The position numbers were made by a program, and so were the translations under genes. From contig NZ_CAHLAR010000023.1 of the NCBI RefSeq assembly GCF_903652925.1, positions 1-38,140 on the forward strand: a stretch of 38,140 nucleotides of DNA, read 5' to 3'. Under the pieces are notes generated by a model, which was not told where the DNA came from, searched no databases, and saw only the letters and a program-made list of their open reading frames with translations. Numbering within the stretch: position 1 is the stretch's first letter; every line of letters begins with the position of its first letter. The DNA comes from Achromobacter anxifer. Lineage in GTDB: Bacteria > Pseudomonadota > Gammaproteobacteria > Burkholderiales > Burkholderiaceae_B. Below are positions 16,815 to 25,247 of this stretch, in pieces.

Positions 16815-18211
16815 CGCCCGCGTCCGCTGCGCCGATCAGCTTCGGCGCCACCCTGCGCGGCATCGTCAAGCAGGCCTGGCCGGTGCTGGTCAGCCAATGG
16901 GCCGGCATCTCCTTCGGCGTGCTGGACACCGCAATGACCGGCCATTCCAGCGCCGCCGACCTGGCGGCGATGGCACTGTCCGCGTCCATCTACATCACCA
17001 TCTTCGTCGGGCTGATGGGCGTGGTGCACGCCCTGATCCCCATCCTGGCCCAGCACTTCGGCGCCGGCGACAATCTTGAGGTCGGCCGCAGCTGGGGCCA
17101 GGGAGTCTGGCTGGCGCTGGGACTGTCCGCGGTGGGCGCGGTGCTGCTGCTGTTCCCGAACATGTGGCTGTCCATGTCGGGCGAAGTCGCCCCCGGCGTG
17201 CGTGAACGCATCGGCTCCTATCTGCAGGCCCTGGTGCTGGCCCTGCCCGCTGCGCTAGTCTTCCGCACCATCTACGCGTTGGGCACCGCGGTGTCGCGCC
17301 CCAAGCTGGTCATGGCGATCAACCTGACGGCCATCGGCTTCAAGGCCTTTTTCAACTGGCTGTTCATCTACGGCAAGCTGGGCCTGCCGGCCATGGGCGC
17401 CACCGGCGCCGGACTGGCAACGGCCGTGGTGTCCTGGATGAGCCTGGGCCTCGGCCTGTGGGTCATCACCCATGACCGCTACTACCGCCGCTTCAAGCTG
17501 CACGTCGGCAAGCCCGACTGGCAGAAGCTCAAGGAACTGCTGCGCCTGGGCATCCCCATGGGCGGCTCCTATCTGGTGGAAGTGTCGGCCTTCACCTTCA
17601 TGGCCCTGCTGGTGGCGCGCGAAGGCACCTTCGTGACCGGCGGCCACCAGATCATGTCCAACCTGGCGGCGCTCTGCTACATGATGCCCATGGCGCTGGG
17701 GGTGGCAACGGCCGCGCTGACCGCGCAGGCCATCGGCGCCGGCAATCTCGCCCACGCGCACCGCACCGGCATGGCCGGGCTGACGCTGGGCATCCTGGGC
17801 GCCTTGCTGACGGCGGCCGTGCTGCTGATCGGCCGCCCGCTGATCCTGGCCGCGTACACGGACAATCCCGAGGTGGCCGCGGTCGCGACCACGCTGCTGG
17901 CCGTCCTGCCGCTGTTCCATCTGTTCGATTCGATGCAATGCATCAACTCCTACCTGCTGCGCGCCTACAAGGTGGCCGTGGTACCGCTGCTGCTGCAGGT
18001 GATCGCGCTGGCGGGCGTGGGGCTGGTCGGCGGCTGGTGGTTCGGCTTCGGACCGGGCCGCGGCGGACTGGACGGCGTGCGCGCGATCCTGGTCCCCGGA
18101 TCGCCCCAGGGCGCGGGCAGCATGTGGCTGATGGCCATGGTCGGCCTGGGGCTGTCGGCGGCCTTGCTGCATTACTGGTACCGGCGCATCGTGCGCGGGA
18201 CGGTCAAATAA
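16811..18211 (+). CDS. MATE-family multidrug/metabolite exporter
   Basis: A 466-residue NorM-like cation-coupled exporter with about twelve transmembrane helices in two MatE halves. The first half begins ITxxAWPVLVSQWAGISFGVLDTAMTG (spelled here with gaps; residues ~15-42), and the second near residue 245 with LRLGIPMGGSYLVE. The interdomain symmetry and the VDTxMxG-like segment are typical. A longer open frame extends upstream, but ATG 16811 overlaps the preceding stop by 4 nt and gives the family length. A non-standard loop near the C-terminus is rich in Gly/Pro (GFGPGRGGLDG). The substrate is unknown; the link to a glycosyltransferase suggests an envelope role. A terminator follows directly. 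Confidence 0.9.
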   Translation: MTPASAAPISFGATLRGIVKQAWPVLVSQWAGISFGVLDTAMTGHSSAADLAAMALSASIYITIFVGLMGVVHALIPILAQHFGAGDNLEVGRSWGQGVWLALGLSAVGAVLLLFPNMWLSMSGEVAPGVRERIGSYLQALVLALPAALVFRTIYALGTAVSRPKLVMAINLTAIGFKAFFNWLFIYGKLGLPAMGATGAGLATAVVSWMSLGLGLWVITHDRYYRRFKLHVGKPDWQKLKELLRLGIPMGGSYLVEVSAFTFMALLVAREGTFVTGGHQIMSNLAALCYMMPMALGVATAALTAQAIGAGNLAHAHRTGMAGLTLGILGALLTAAVLLIGRPLILAAYTDNPEVAAVATTLLAVLPLFHLFDSMQCINSYLLRAYKVAVVPLLLQVIALAGVGLVGGWWFGFGPGRGGLDGVRAILVPGSPQGAGSMWLMAMVGLGLSAALLHYWYRRIVRGTVK

Positions 18212-18212
18212 G

Positions 18213-18237
18213 AAAAGCAGCCTTGCGGCTGCTTTTT
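18213..18237 (+). terminator. Intrinsic terminator after the MATE gene
   Basis: The stem AAAAGCAGCC/GGCTGCTTTT with a TTGC loop and five T begins just after the stop codon. It shares its core stem with the terminators after tRNA-Thr and rpmE2. Confidence 0.9.
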
Positions 18238-18270
18238 ACTTCCAAGCAAAAGATCCCGCCCCGCCGCCAG

Positions 18271-18322
18271 GCCGCCCCCTCGGGGGGCAGCTAGCCCGCG
18301 CAGCGGGCGCGGCGTGGGGGCC
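18271..18322 (+). repeat. Dispersed GC-rich intergenic repeat, copy 1
   Basis: A hairpin CCCCCT-CG-GGGGGG is followed by CAGC, a second GC-rich stem (CCCGCGCAGCGGG) and GCGGCGTGGGGG. It lies in the gap between convergent MATE and paaK. Related copies are at 21081-21150 and, inverted, at 32835-32870. Confidence 0.65.
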
Positions 18323-18326
18323 CTTA

Positions 18327-19640
18327 CTATTTCGGCCGCTTGTCGATCACTCGCCGCGCCTTGCCGGTCAGCGTGCGTTCCACATGGCCGGAATCCGACA
18401 CCTGGATGCGGGCGCTGACGCCGATGTGCGTCTTGACCGCGTGCTGGAGCTGCTTGCCCAGGTTCGCGCGTTCCGCGTCCGACAGGGTCGAGAACTCGGC
18501 ACGCAGCTCGGTCAGGATTTCCAGTTCGTCCATATTGCCCGTGCGCGACAGCACCAGCTGGTAGTGCGGCGCCAGTTGCGCGATCTTCAGAACCAGTTCC
18601 TCGACCTGCGTCGGGAACATGTTCACGCCACGCACGATCAGCATATCGTCGCTGCGGCCGGTAATCTTGCCGATGCGGCGCATGCTGCGCGCGGTCGGCG
18701 GCAGCAGGCGGGTCAGGTCGCGGGTGCGGTAGCGGATGATGGGCATCGCTTCCTTGGTCAGCGAGGTGAACACCAGTTCGCCCGGCTCGCCGTCGGCCAC
18801 GGGTTCGCCCGTGTCGGGGTTGATGATTTCCGCGTAGAAATGGTCTTCCCAGACTACCGGACCGTCCTTGGTCTCAACGCATTCGCTGGCCACGCCCGGC
18901 CCCATCACTTCGGACAGGCCGTAGATGTCGACGGCGTCGATGCCGGCTTCGGCCTCGATGTCGGCGCGCATCTGCCCGGTCCAGGGCTCGGCGCCGAAGA
19001 TGCCGATGCGCAGCGAGCTTTGACGCGGATCAATCCCCTGGCGGCGCTGCTCCTCCAGAATATTGCAGAAATAGGAGGGCGTGACCATGATGATGTCCGG
19101 ACGGAAATCGTTGATCAGCTGCACCTGCTTTTCGGTCTGCCCGCCGGACATCGGAATGACCGTGCAGCCCAGGCGTTCGGCGCCGTAATGCGCGCCCAGG
19201 CCGCCCGTGAACAGGCCGTAGCCGTAGGCCACGTGCACCGTGTCGCCGGGCTTGCCGCCGGCCGCGCGGATCGAACGCGCCACCAGATTGGCCCAGTTGT
19301 CCAGGTCGCTCTTGGTGTAACCGACCACGGTCGGCTTGCCGGTGGTGCCGCTGGACGCATGGATGCGCGAGATGCGCTCGCGCGGCACGGCGAACATGCC
19401 GAAGGGATAGTTCTCGCGCAGTTCCTTCTTGGTGGTGAAGGGGAACTTCGAGATGTCGGACAGCTGCTTCAAATCGTCGGGATGCACCCCGGCTTCATCG
19501 AAGGCCTTCTTGTAGTGCGGAACGTTTTCGTAGGCATGCTTGAGCGACCACTTCAGCCGCTCCAGCTGCAGCGCGCGCAGCTCATCCTCGCTGGCATGCT
19601 CGATGGGGTCCAGCCCCGGCTTGCTCATGGTGTTGGACAT
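18327..19640 (-). CDS. paaK: Phenylacetate-CoA ligase
   Basis: PaaK activates phenylacetate with ATP and CoA, the entry step of the aerobic phenylacetyl-CoA pathway. The 437-residue adenylate-forming enzyme has the P-loop SSGTTGKPT (~95-104), the YGLSEVMGPGVA motif (~240) and the hinge/A8 region TGRSDDMLIVRGVNMFPTQVEE (~330-350, given as separate features). GKARRVIDKRPK near the end carries the catalytic lysine region. AGGAG lies upstream of ATG 19640. It is the last gene of the operon, 111 nt after paaI across a GC-rich gap, so it may also have separate expression. Confidence 0.97.
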   Translation of the reverse strand: MSNTMSKPGLDPIEHASEDELRALQLERLKWSLKHAYENVPHYKKAFDEAGVHPDDLKQLSDISKFPFTTKKELRENYPFGMFAVPRERISRIHASSGTTGKPTVVGYTKSDLDNWANLVARSIRAAGGKPGDTVHVAYGYGLFTGGLGAHYGAERLGCTVIPMSGGQTEKQVQLINDFRPDIIMVTPSYFCNILEEQRRQGIDPRQSSLRIGIFGAEPWTGQMRADIEAEAGIDAVDIYGLSEVMGPGVASECVETKDGPVVWEDHFYAEIINPDTGEPVADGEPGELVFTSLTKEAMPIIRYRTRDLTRLLPPTARSMRRIGKITGRSDDMLIVRGVNMFPTQVEELVLKIAQLAPHYQLVLSRTGNMDELEILTELRAEFSTLSDAERANLGKQLQHAVKTHIGVSARIQVSDSGHVERTLTGKARRVIDKRPK

Positions 19641-19751
19641 GGTTATCTCTCTCCTGAAATTCTCTCTGCCCCGGGTCCGGCTGCGCGGCGGGCGGAAGCC
19701 CTGCCCGCTCGCGGCCTGGCCCGCGGCCGTATCTTTGGTTGGATGGCTGGC

Positions 19752-20222
19752 TCAGGCGTCCGCGGGGACGCCGACGATCTGGCCCTTGATGCGGTAGGAA
19801 CGGCCGCGGAACAGCGCCACGTTGCGTCCTTCCTGGTTGGTGACGGTGACGTCGTAGACGCCGGTGCGGCCGGCCAGCGAGCGCTCCTGCGCCACGGCCG
19901 TCAGCAGATCGCCTTCGAAGCCCGGGGCCAGGTAGTCGATGGTGCAGCCCGAAGCCACGGTGCTGACGTTGCGCGAATTGCAGGAGAAGGCGAAGGCGCT
20001 GTCCGCCAGGGCGAAGATGAATCCGCCATGGCAGGTCTTGTGGCCGTTCAGCATATCGGCGCGCACGCGCATGGTCAGGCGCGCGTAGCCCGGCGCCATT
20101 TCCTCGACTTTCATGTCCAGGCCTTGCGACGCCGCGTCGCCCGCGTACATCACGGTGCCGACGGCCTGCGCCAGCTCCTGGGGATCGGTCGGCACTTCGG
20201 CCGCGGGAACGTGTGCGTCCAT
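19752..20222 (-). CDS. paaI: Hydroxyphenylacetyl-CoA thioesterase PaaI
   Basis: A 156-residue hotdog-fold thioesterase that releases CoA from dead-end phenylacetyl-CoA derivatives, protecting the CoA pool. The catalytic signature HGGFIFALADSAFAF is present, with the family's conserved Asn and Asp positions (MLNGHKTCHGG; LADSA). The C-terminus RTGVYDVTVTNQEGRNVALFRG matches the family (given only in part as evidence). It lies 2 nt after the paaG stop and is certainly co-transcribed. Confidence 0.94.
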   Translation of the reverse strand: MDAHVPAAEVPTDPQELAQAVGTVMYAGDAASQGLDMKVEEMAPGYARLTMRVRADMLNGHKTCHGGFIFALADSAFAFSCNSRNVSTVASGCTIDYLAPGFEGDLLTAVAQERSLAGRTGVYDVTVTNQEGRNVALFRGRSYRIKGQIVGVPADA

Positions 20223-20224
20223 TC

Positions 20225-21013
20225 TTATTGCCCCTTGAATTGCGGTTCGCGCTTGCCCAGGAAGGCGGCCACGCCTTCCGCGTAATCGGCGCTGCGGCCC
20301 AGTTCGCGCATCATGTCGCGTTCCAGGTCCAGCTGCGTGGACAGGTCATTGGCCAGGCTGGCCTGCATGGCGCGCTTGGTGAAGGCCAGGCCCTTGGTGG
20401 GCGCCTTGGCGAAATGCTGCGCCAGGCGTTCCAGCGTCGCGTCGAACTCCTCGTCCGCCACGCATTGCCAGATCAGGCCCCACTCTTCAGCCTGCTTGGC
20501 GCTGAGCTTGTCGCCCAACATGGCCAGGCCCATGGCGCGGGCGCGGCCGACCAGGCGCGGCAGCACGAAGGTGCCACCGGTGTCGGGAATCAACCCCAGG
20601 CGGCAGAACGACTGGATGAAGGTGGCCGAAGCCTTGGCGATGACGATATCGCCAGCGAACGCCAGGTTGGCGCCCGCCCCCGCGGCCACGCCGTTCACGC
20701 CCACGACGACGGGCATGGGCAAGGCGTTCACGCGGCGCACCAGCGGGCCGTAGAACTTGTCGACGGTCTCGCCCAGATCTGGCGGCGTGCCGTCTGCCGC
20801 GGGCTTGCGCTCGCTCAGGTCCTGGCCGGCGCAGAAGCCGCGGCCGGCGCCGGTCAGCACCAACACGCGCGCGCCTTCGGTTTCCACGCGGGTCAGGGCG
20901 TCAGCCACTTCGCCGTGCATATTGGCCGTGAAGCTGTTCAGCTTGTCCGGACGGTTCAGCGTCAGGCGCGCGACGCCGCCCGACAGGTCAAATTGAATGT
21001 CTTGATAGGTCAT
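20225..21013 (-). CDS. paaG: 1,2-epoxyphenylacetyl-CoA isomerase
   Basis: A crotonase-fold enzyme that converts the ring epoxide made by PaaABCE to the seven-membered oxepin-CoA. The 262-residue protein shows the PaaG-type oxyanion loops LTGAGRGFCAGQDLSER and GVNGVAAGAGANLAFAGDI, with the catalytic Asp region in GLIPDTGGTF. It ends with SADYAEGVAAFLGKREPQF, as PaaG proteins do, which separates it from PaaF hydratases. ATG 21013 has GGA 8 nt upstream; a nine-codon upstream extension lacks support. It is separated from paaN by 138 bp containing a GC-rich repeat. Confidence 0.94.
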   Translation of the reverse strand: MTYQDIQFDLSGGVARLTLNRPDKLNSFTANMHGEVADALTRVETEGARVLVLTGAGRGFCAGQDLSERKPAADGTPPDLGETVDKFYGPLVRRVNALPMPVVVGVNGVAAGAGANLAFAGDIVIAKASATFIQSFCRLGLIPDTGGTFVLPRLVGRARAMGLAMLGDKLSAKQAEEWGLIWQCVADEEFDATLERLAQHFAKAPTKGLAFTKRAMQASLANDLSTQLDLERDMMRELGRSADYAEGVAAFLGKREPQFKGQ

Positions 21014-21080
21014 ATCAGTTATCCATGGCGGGCACGCCACTCACGTCAAAAATCATGAACTCTCCCCAAACCCGGGCAGC

Positions 21081-21150
21081 GCGGAGCCGGCTTTGCCGGT
21101 CCGCAGTTGCGCCCCCTTGAGGGGGAAGCGCGCAGCGCTTCGGGGGTGGG
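21081..21150 (+). repeat. Dispersed GC-rich intergenic repeat, copy 2 (inside the paa operon)
   Basis: A bulged hairpin GCGGA-CCGGC/GCCGG-TCCGC precedes CCCCCTTGAGGGGG, AGCGCGCAGCGCT and CGGGGGTGGG. It follows the same pattern as the 18271 copy. It lies between paaN and paaG and ends at the paaN stop codon, so the operon mRNA carries strong hairpins here. Confidence 0.65.
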
Positions 21151-21151
21151 A

Positions 21152-22816
21152 TTAGACATGCCGGCGGGTCTGCACCACACGGAAGCGGTTGGACACGAAA
21201 GCCGAATCGGACAGCGCCGCGTTGGCGGCCGGGTTGGCGCCGGTGCCGTGGAAGTCGCTGAATGCGGCCGTCTGGTTCACAAACACGCCGCCCGTCAGGT
21301 TCAGCGACAGCGACACGCCCGAGACCTCCGCCGCGTCCTGCACCTGATCGGCCACGGCCGGGTTCGTGGTGTAGGCGGACAGCGACAGCGCGCCATGCTT
21401 GATCACGCTATCGCGTGCCAGCTGGATGCTGTGGGTGGTGGAATCGGTGGCCACCACGAAGGCGATCGGACCGAACCATTCCTGGCTGATGGCGGCGTTG
21501 CCGGCTTCCGTGCGCAGCAGGAGCGGCGTGCGGACGCGGGCGTTCTCGAACTGCGGATGCGTCAGCGCCTTGCTGTCGGCCACCACGGGCAGGCCCAGCG
21601 CGCGGGCTTTCTCGATGCGCTCGACGATGCCTTCGTTCTGGATCGCGCCGGTCAGTTCGACGGCCTTGGCCGCGTCGGCGCCAACCTTCTCGACCGCGGC
21701 GCCCAGGGCAGCCGCGACCTCGTCGAAGCTGACGCGGCCTTCCGGCGTCTGGATGCCGTCGCGCGGCACGTAGATGTTCTGCGGCGCCGTGCACATCTGG
21801 CCCGAATACAGGGCCAGCGAGAACGCCAGGTTGCGGGCCACGCCCTTCAGGTCGTCGGTGGAGTCGATGATGACCTGGTTGACGCCGGCCTTCTCGGTGT
21901 AGACCAGCGCCTGGCGCGCGTTGTTCTCCAGCCAGTCGCCGTTGGCGGAGCTGCCGGTGAAGTCGACGATCTTGACGGCCGGATCCAGCGCCAGCTTCTG
22001 CGCGGTGTCATCGCCAGCGGCATGCGCGGCCAGTTGCACCACGTCGGGATCGAAGCCCGCTTCCTGCAGCACTTCGCGCGCCACCTTGACGGTGATCGCC
22101 AGCGGCAGGATCGCGCCGGGGTGCGGCTTGACGATGACGGTGTTGCCGGTAGCCAGACTGGCGAACAGGCCGGGATAGCCGTTCCACGTCGGGAAGGTCG
22201 AGCAGCCGATCACCAGGGCCACGCCGCGCGGCACCACCGTGAACTGCTTCTCCATGCGGATCGGATCGTTCTTGCCTTGCGGCTTTTCCCAGATGGCGAC
22301 GCCCGGGATGCGCGACATTTCCTGCCAGGCGTAGGTCACGGCTTCGAAGCCGCGGTCCTGCGCGTGCGGGCCGCCGGCCTGGAAGGCCATCATGAAGCCC
22401 TGGCCGGTGGTGTGCTGCACGGCGTAGGCGATTTCGAAGCTGCGCTTGTTCAGGCGAGCCAGGATCTCCAGCGAAACGCCGACCCAGGCTTGCGGGCCGG
22501 CGCGGCGCCAGTCTTCCAACGCGCGCTTGGAAGCGGCGATCAGCTTGTCGGCGGGCACATGCGGATAGGTGATGCCCAAGTCGAAGCCGAACGGCGATTT
22601 TTCGCCGCCCACGGTGCCGTCAGCGTCGTGCAGGTTCAGCGGGAACGGCTTGCCTTGCAGCGCTTCAAAAGCGGCGCGGCCCTCGTCGTTGGCGGTCTCG
22701 CCGTAGTTGCGGGGGCTGGGCGATTCGGCAAAGGGACTCCAGTAGCCGCGCAGGGAGGCTGCGGCCATGGCTTGCTCCAGCAGGGGCTGGTGGCGTTCGA
22801 AGAATTTTTGGGACAC
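21152..22816 (-). CDS. paaN: Phenylacetic acid degradation aldehyde dehydrogenase PaaN
   Basis: A 554-residue aldehyde dehydrogenase that should oxidise the semialdehyde released when oxepin-CoA is hydrolysed. The Rossmann segment VALVIGCSTFPTWNGY (~198), a VDFTGSSANGDWLE (~285) and the catalytic cysteine in LYSGQMCTAPQNIYVPRDG (~345) are clear. The catalytic Glu region precedes it (YTEKAGVNQVI). Unlike E. coli PaaZ (~680 residues) it has no C-terminal MaoC hydratase domain, so ring opening must come from a separate protein. It lies 46 nt after paaE. Confidence 0.93.
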   Translation of the reverse strand: MSQKFFERHQPLLEQAMAAASLRGYWSPFAESPSPRNYGETANDEGRAAFEALQGKPFPLNLHDADGTVGGEKSPFGFDLGITYPHVPADKLIAASKRALEDWRRAGPQAWVGVSLEILARLNKRSFEIAYAVQHTTGQGFMMAFQAGGPHAQDRGFEAVTYAWQEMSRIPGVAIWEKPQGKNDPIRMEKQFTVVPRGVALVIGCSTFPTWNGYPGLFASLATGNTVIVKPHPGAILPLAITVKVAREVLQEAGFDPDVVQLAAHAAGDDTAQKLALDPAVKIVDFTGSSANGDWLENNARQALVYTEKAGVNQVIIDSTDDLKGVARNLAFSLALYSGQMCTAPQNIYVPRDGIQTPEGRVSFDEVAAALGAAVEKVGADAAKAVELTGAIQNEGIVERIEKARALGLPVVADSKALTHPQFENARVRTPLLLRTEAGNAAISQEWFGPIAFVVATDSTTHSIQLARDSVIKHGALSLSAYTTNPAVADQVQDAAEVSGVSLSLNLTGGVFVNQTAAFSDFHGTGANPAANAALSDSAFVSNRFRVVQTRRHV

Positions 22817-22862
22817 TGCGTCTCTCCAGATAAATGTGGTTTTCTGCCTGGCGCGGGCCGGG

Positions 22863-23951
22863 TCAGGTTTCCTGGTCGAAGTCGATGACCAGGCGGTCGC
22901 TGACCGGGAAGCTCTGGCAGCTCAGGATGAAACCGCGCGCCACTTCGTAGTCTTCCAGGGCGAAGTTGGCGTCCATGTCCACCTCGCCTTCGATGACCTT
23001 GCAACGGCAGGTGGAGCACACCCCGCCCTTGCACGAATACGGCAGTTCGATGCCTTGCGCCAGCGCCGAATCCAGCACGCTGTCTTTATTCTTTTCAATC
23101 ACGAACATACGGCTGTGGCCGTCCTGCACCACGGTCACCTCGCACTGGCCCTTGCCGGGCGCCTGGCGGGCGTCCTGGCCGGTGCGCAATGCGCGCGGCC
23201 CCTTGGGCGCGCCGAATAGTTCGAACTTGATGTTCGACTTCGGAATGCCGCGGGCCTGCAGCCGCTCGACCACGCTTTCGGTCATGGTCTGCGGACCACA
23301 GACAAAAGCGTAATCGATATCCTCGGGGCTCATCCAGGCCGACATCAGCTGGTCGACCTTGTCGCCGTCCAGGCGGCCGTTGAAGAGTTCGATGTCCTGG
23401 GTCTCGCGGCTCATGATGTAGACCAGCGAGAAGCGTTCCATGTAGAGGTTCTTCAGGTCCTCGATCTCTTCGCGGAACAGCACCGCGGACGAGGCGCGGT
23501 TGCCGAAGAACAGCGTGAACTTGCTGTTGGGCTCGGTGGACAGCGCGGTCTTGACCAGCGAGAACACCGGCGTGATGCCGCTGCCTACGGCAAACGCCAC
23601 ATAGTGGCGCTTGTTCTCGGGCGAAAAATCGACGGTGAAGTTGCCGGCCGGCGCCATGACTTCAAGGGTTTGGCCGGGCTGGAGCTCATGATTGGCCCAG
23701 CTGGAAAAGACGCCCTCGTCCACCTTCTTGATGGCCACGCGCAGCAGCTTGTCCTCGGGCGCGGAACAGATGGAATAAGAGCGGCGCTGCTCCTGGCCGT
23801 TGAGCTCGGTGCGCAGCGTCAGGTACTGGCCCGGCAGGAAGGCGAACTCTTGCGCCAGCGTCTCGGGCAGGTCGAAGGTCACGACCACGGCGTCGCGCGT
23901 GTTGCGCGCAACCGAAGCCACCGTCAGGGAATGGAATTGGTTCTGGCTCAT
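22863..23951 (-). CDS. paaE: Phenylacetyl-CoA epoxidase reductase subunit
   Basis: PaaE passes electrons from NADPH to the PaaA diiron centre through FAD and a plant-type [2Fe-2S] cluster. The N-terminal flavin domain has QRRSYSICSAPED (FAD binding, ~56-68). The nucleotide domain carries AVGSGITPVFSLVKTAL (~125) and FVCGPQTMTESV. The ferredoxin domain (~275-355) has cysteines in CKGGVCSTCRC and a fourth in LSCQSFP. ATG 23951 gives a 362-residue protein of normal length; a longer frame upstream would overlap paaD and is rejected. It starts 13 nt after paaD. Confidence 0.96.
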   Translation of the reverse strand: MSQNQFHSLTVASVARNTRDAVVVTFDLPETLAQEFAFLPGQYLTLRTELNGQEQRRSYSICSAPEDKLLRVAIKKVDEGVFSSWANHELQPGQTLEVMAPAGNFTVDFSPENKRHYVAFAVGSGITPVFSLVKTALSTEPNSKFTLFFGNRASSAVLFREEIEDLKNLYMERFSLVYIMSRETQDIELFNGRLDGDKVDQLMSAWMSPEDIDYAFVCGPQTMTESVVERLQARGIPKSNIKFELFGAPKGPRALRTGQDARQAPGKGQCEVTVVQDGHSRMFVIEKNKDSVLDSALAQGIELPYSCKGGVCSTCRCKVIEGEVDMDANFALEDYEVARGFILSCQSFPVSDRLVIDFDQET

Positions 23952-23964
23952 TGCGAAACCGCTC

Positions 23965-24471
23965 TCAGTGAGTCTTGAAATAATCGAAGGGCTCGCGGCA
24001 AGACACGCAGCGATACAGCGCCTTGCACGACGTGGAGCCGAAGTTGCTGACCAGGCGCGTGTCTTTCGAGCCGCAGCGCGGGCAGGCGATGGCGGGGCCA
24101 GCCGCGCGGCGGCTGATGCCCGAGATGTCGACGGCGCGTTCGGCGGGCGCGGCGATGCCGTAGCCCTTGAGCGCCTCACGTCCCTTTTCGCTCATCCAGT
24201 CGGTGGTCCAGGCCGGCGCCAGCCGGGTCTCGACGCGGACCTCGGCGATGCCGTGGCGGGCCAGCGTCTGCTGGATGTCCTGCGTGATCTCGCGCATGGC
24301 CGGACAGCCGGAATACGTGGGCGTGATGACCACGACACAGGCCTCGCCGTCCCAGGAGACGTCGCGCACCACGCCCAGATCCACCACGGACAGCACGGGG
24401 ATCTCCGGATCGGGGACCTCCTGCAGCCAGGCGTAGACCTGGTCGGCGGAAACGGGCGCCAGCGCGTTCAC
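23965..24471 (-). CDS. paaD: Phenylacetyl-CoA epoxidase maturation subunit PaaD
   Basis: A 168-residue protein of the MIP18/DUF59 (SufT-like) family, needed for the epoxidase and thought to help build its metal cofactors. The DUF59 core PDPEIPVLSVVDLGVVRDV is at ~18, and TYSGCPAMREI holds the conserved Cys. A zinc-ribbon-like C-terminus has CPRCGS and CKALYRCVSC. The start is GTG 24471, overlapping the paaC stop as GTGA. This overlap decides the start. Confidence 0.95.
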   Translation of the reverse strand: MNALAPVSADQVYAWLQEVPDPEIPVLSVVDLGVVRDVSWDGEACVVVITPTYSGCPAMREITQDIQQTLARHGIAEVRVETRLAPAWTTDWMSEKGREALKGYGIAAPAERAVDISGISRRAAGPAIACPRCGSKDTRLVSNFGSTSCKALYRCVSCREPFDYFKTH

Positions 24472-25232
24472 CAGGTGGCTCCCGGATAGGCGCGCGGCAG
24501 GAACTGCATTTCGGCAAGCACGTAGCCGAGCTCCTCGGTGTGCTTGCCCTGACGTCCGCCACGGTGCGCCAGATGATTGGCGGCGGCTTCGTCGGGCACG
24601 GTCAGCGTGGCCTCTTCCAGCACTTCGCGCACATGGGCCAGCCAGGGCTGGCGCAGGGCCGACAGCTCGCAGCCGATGCCGCGGGCGGCGACGTCCAGAT
24701 CCACCGCGTCGTCGGCGAACAGTTCGCCGGTGAAGCGCCAGGCGTCGTCGATGGCGGCCTGCATCTTGGCATGGCTTTCCGCCGTGCCGTCGCCCAGGCG
24801 CACCACCATGTCCGAGGAACGGCGCACGTGGTAGGTCACTTCCTTGATGGCCTTGGCCGCGATGCCGGCGACCCGCTCGTCGCTGGACTGCTCCAGGCGC
24901 TGCAGCAGGAAGTAGTGCCAGACGTCGAACAGGAACTGGCGCGCCATGGTATCGGCGTAGTTGCCGTTGGGGCGTTCGGCCAGCAGCACGTTGTGGAACT
25001 GATGCGCGTCGCGCAGATAGGCCAGCGCGTCTTCGTCGCGGCCCGCGCCTTCGACTTCGCCGGCCAGCGTCAGCCACATGCGGGCCTGGCCCAGCAGGTC
25101 GAGCGCGGTGTTGGTCAGCGCCAGATCCTCTTCCAGGATGGGACCGTGACCGGTCCAGGCGCCCAGGCGCTGCGACAGGATGAGCGAGGAATCGCCCAGG
25201 CGCAGCAGGTATTCAAACAGAGTCTTGTCCAT
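24468..25232 (-). CDS. paaC: Phenylacetyl-CoA epoxidase structural subunit PaaC
   Basis: A 254-residue ferritin-like helical partner of PaaA in the multicomponent epoxidase. It stabilises the complex and lacks a functional diiron site. Recognisable segments are LGDSSLILSQRLGAWTGHGP, EEDLALTNTALDLLGQAR and KAIKEVTYHVRRSSDMVVRL. It sits 15 nt after paaB and overlaps paaD by 4 nt, implying tight stoichiometry. Confidence 0.96.
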   Translation of the reverse strand: MDKTLFEYLLRLGDSSLILSQRLGAWTGHGPILEEDLALTNTALDLLGQARMWLTLAGEVEGAGRDEDALAYLRDAHQFHNVLLAERPNGNYADTMARQFLFDVWHYFLLQRLEQSSDERVAGIAAKAIKEVTYHVRRSSDMVVRLGDGTAESHAKMQAAIDDAWRFTGELFADDAVDLDVAARGIGCELSALRQPWLAHVREVLEEATLTVPDEAAANHLAHRGGRQGKHTEELGYVLAEMQFLPRAYPGATW

Positions 25233-25247
25233 GTCTCCCCCGCCGTC

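Noticed and set aside
18384-20285. A 633-residue plus-strand open frame opposite paaK and paaI.
   Set aside because: High-GC shadow; the minus strand carries well-conserved PaaK and PaaI with ribosome-binding sites and operon spacing.
21107-22888. A 593-residue plus-strand open frame opposite paaN.
   Set aside because: Shadow of the aldehyde dehydrogenase gene, whose catalytic motifs are intact on the minus strand.
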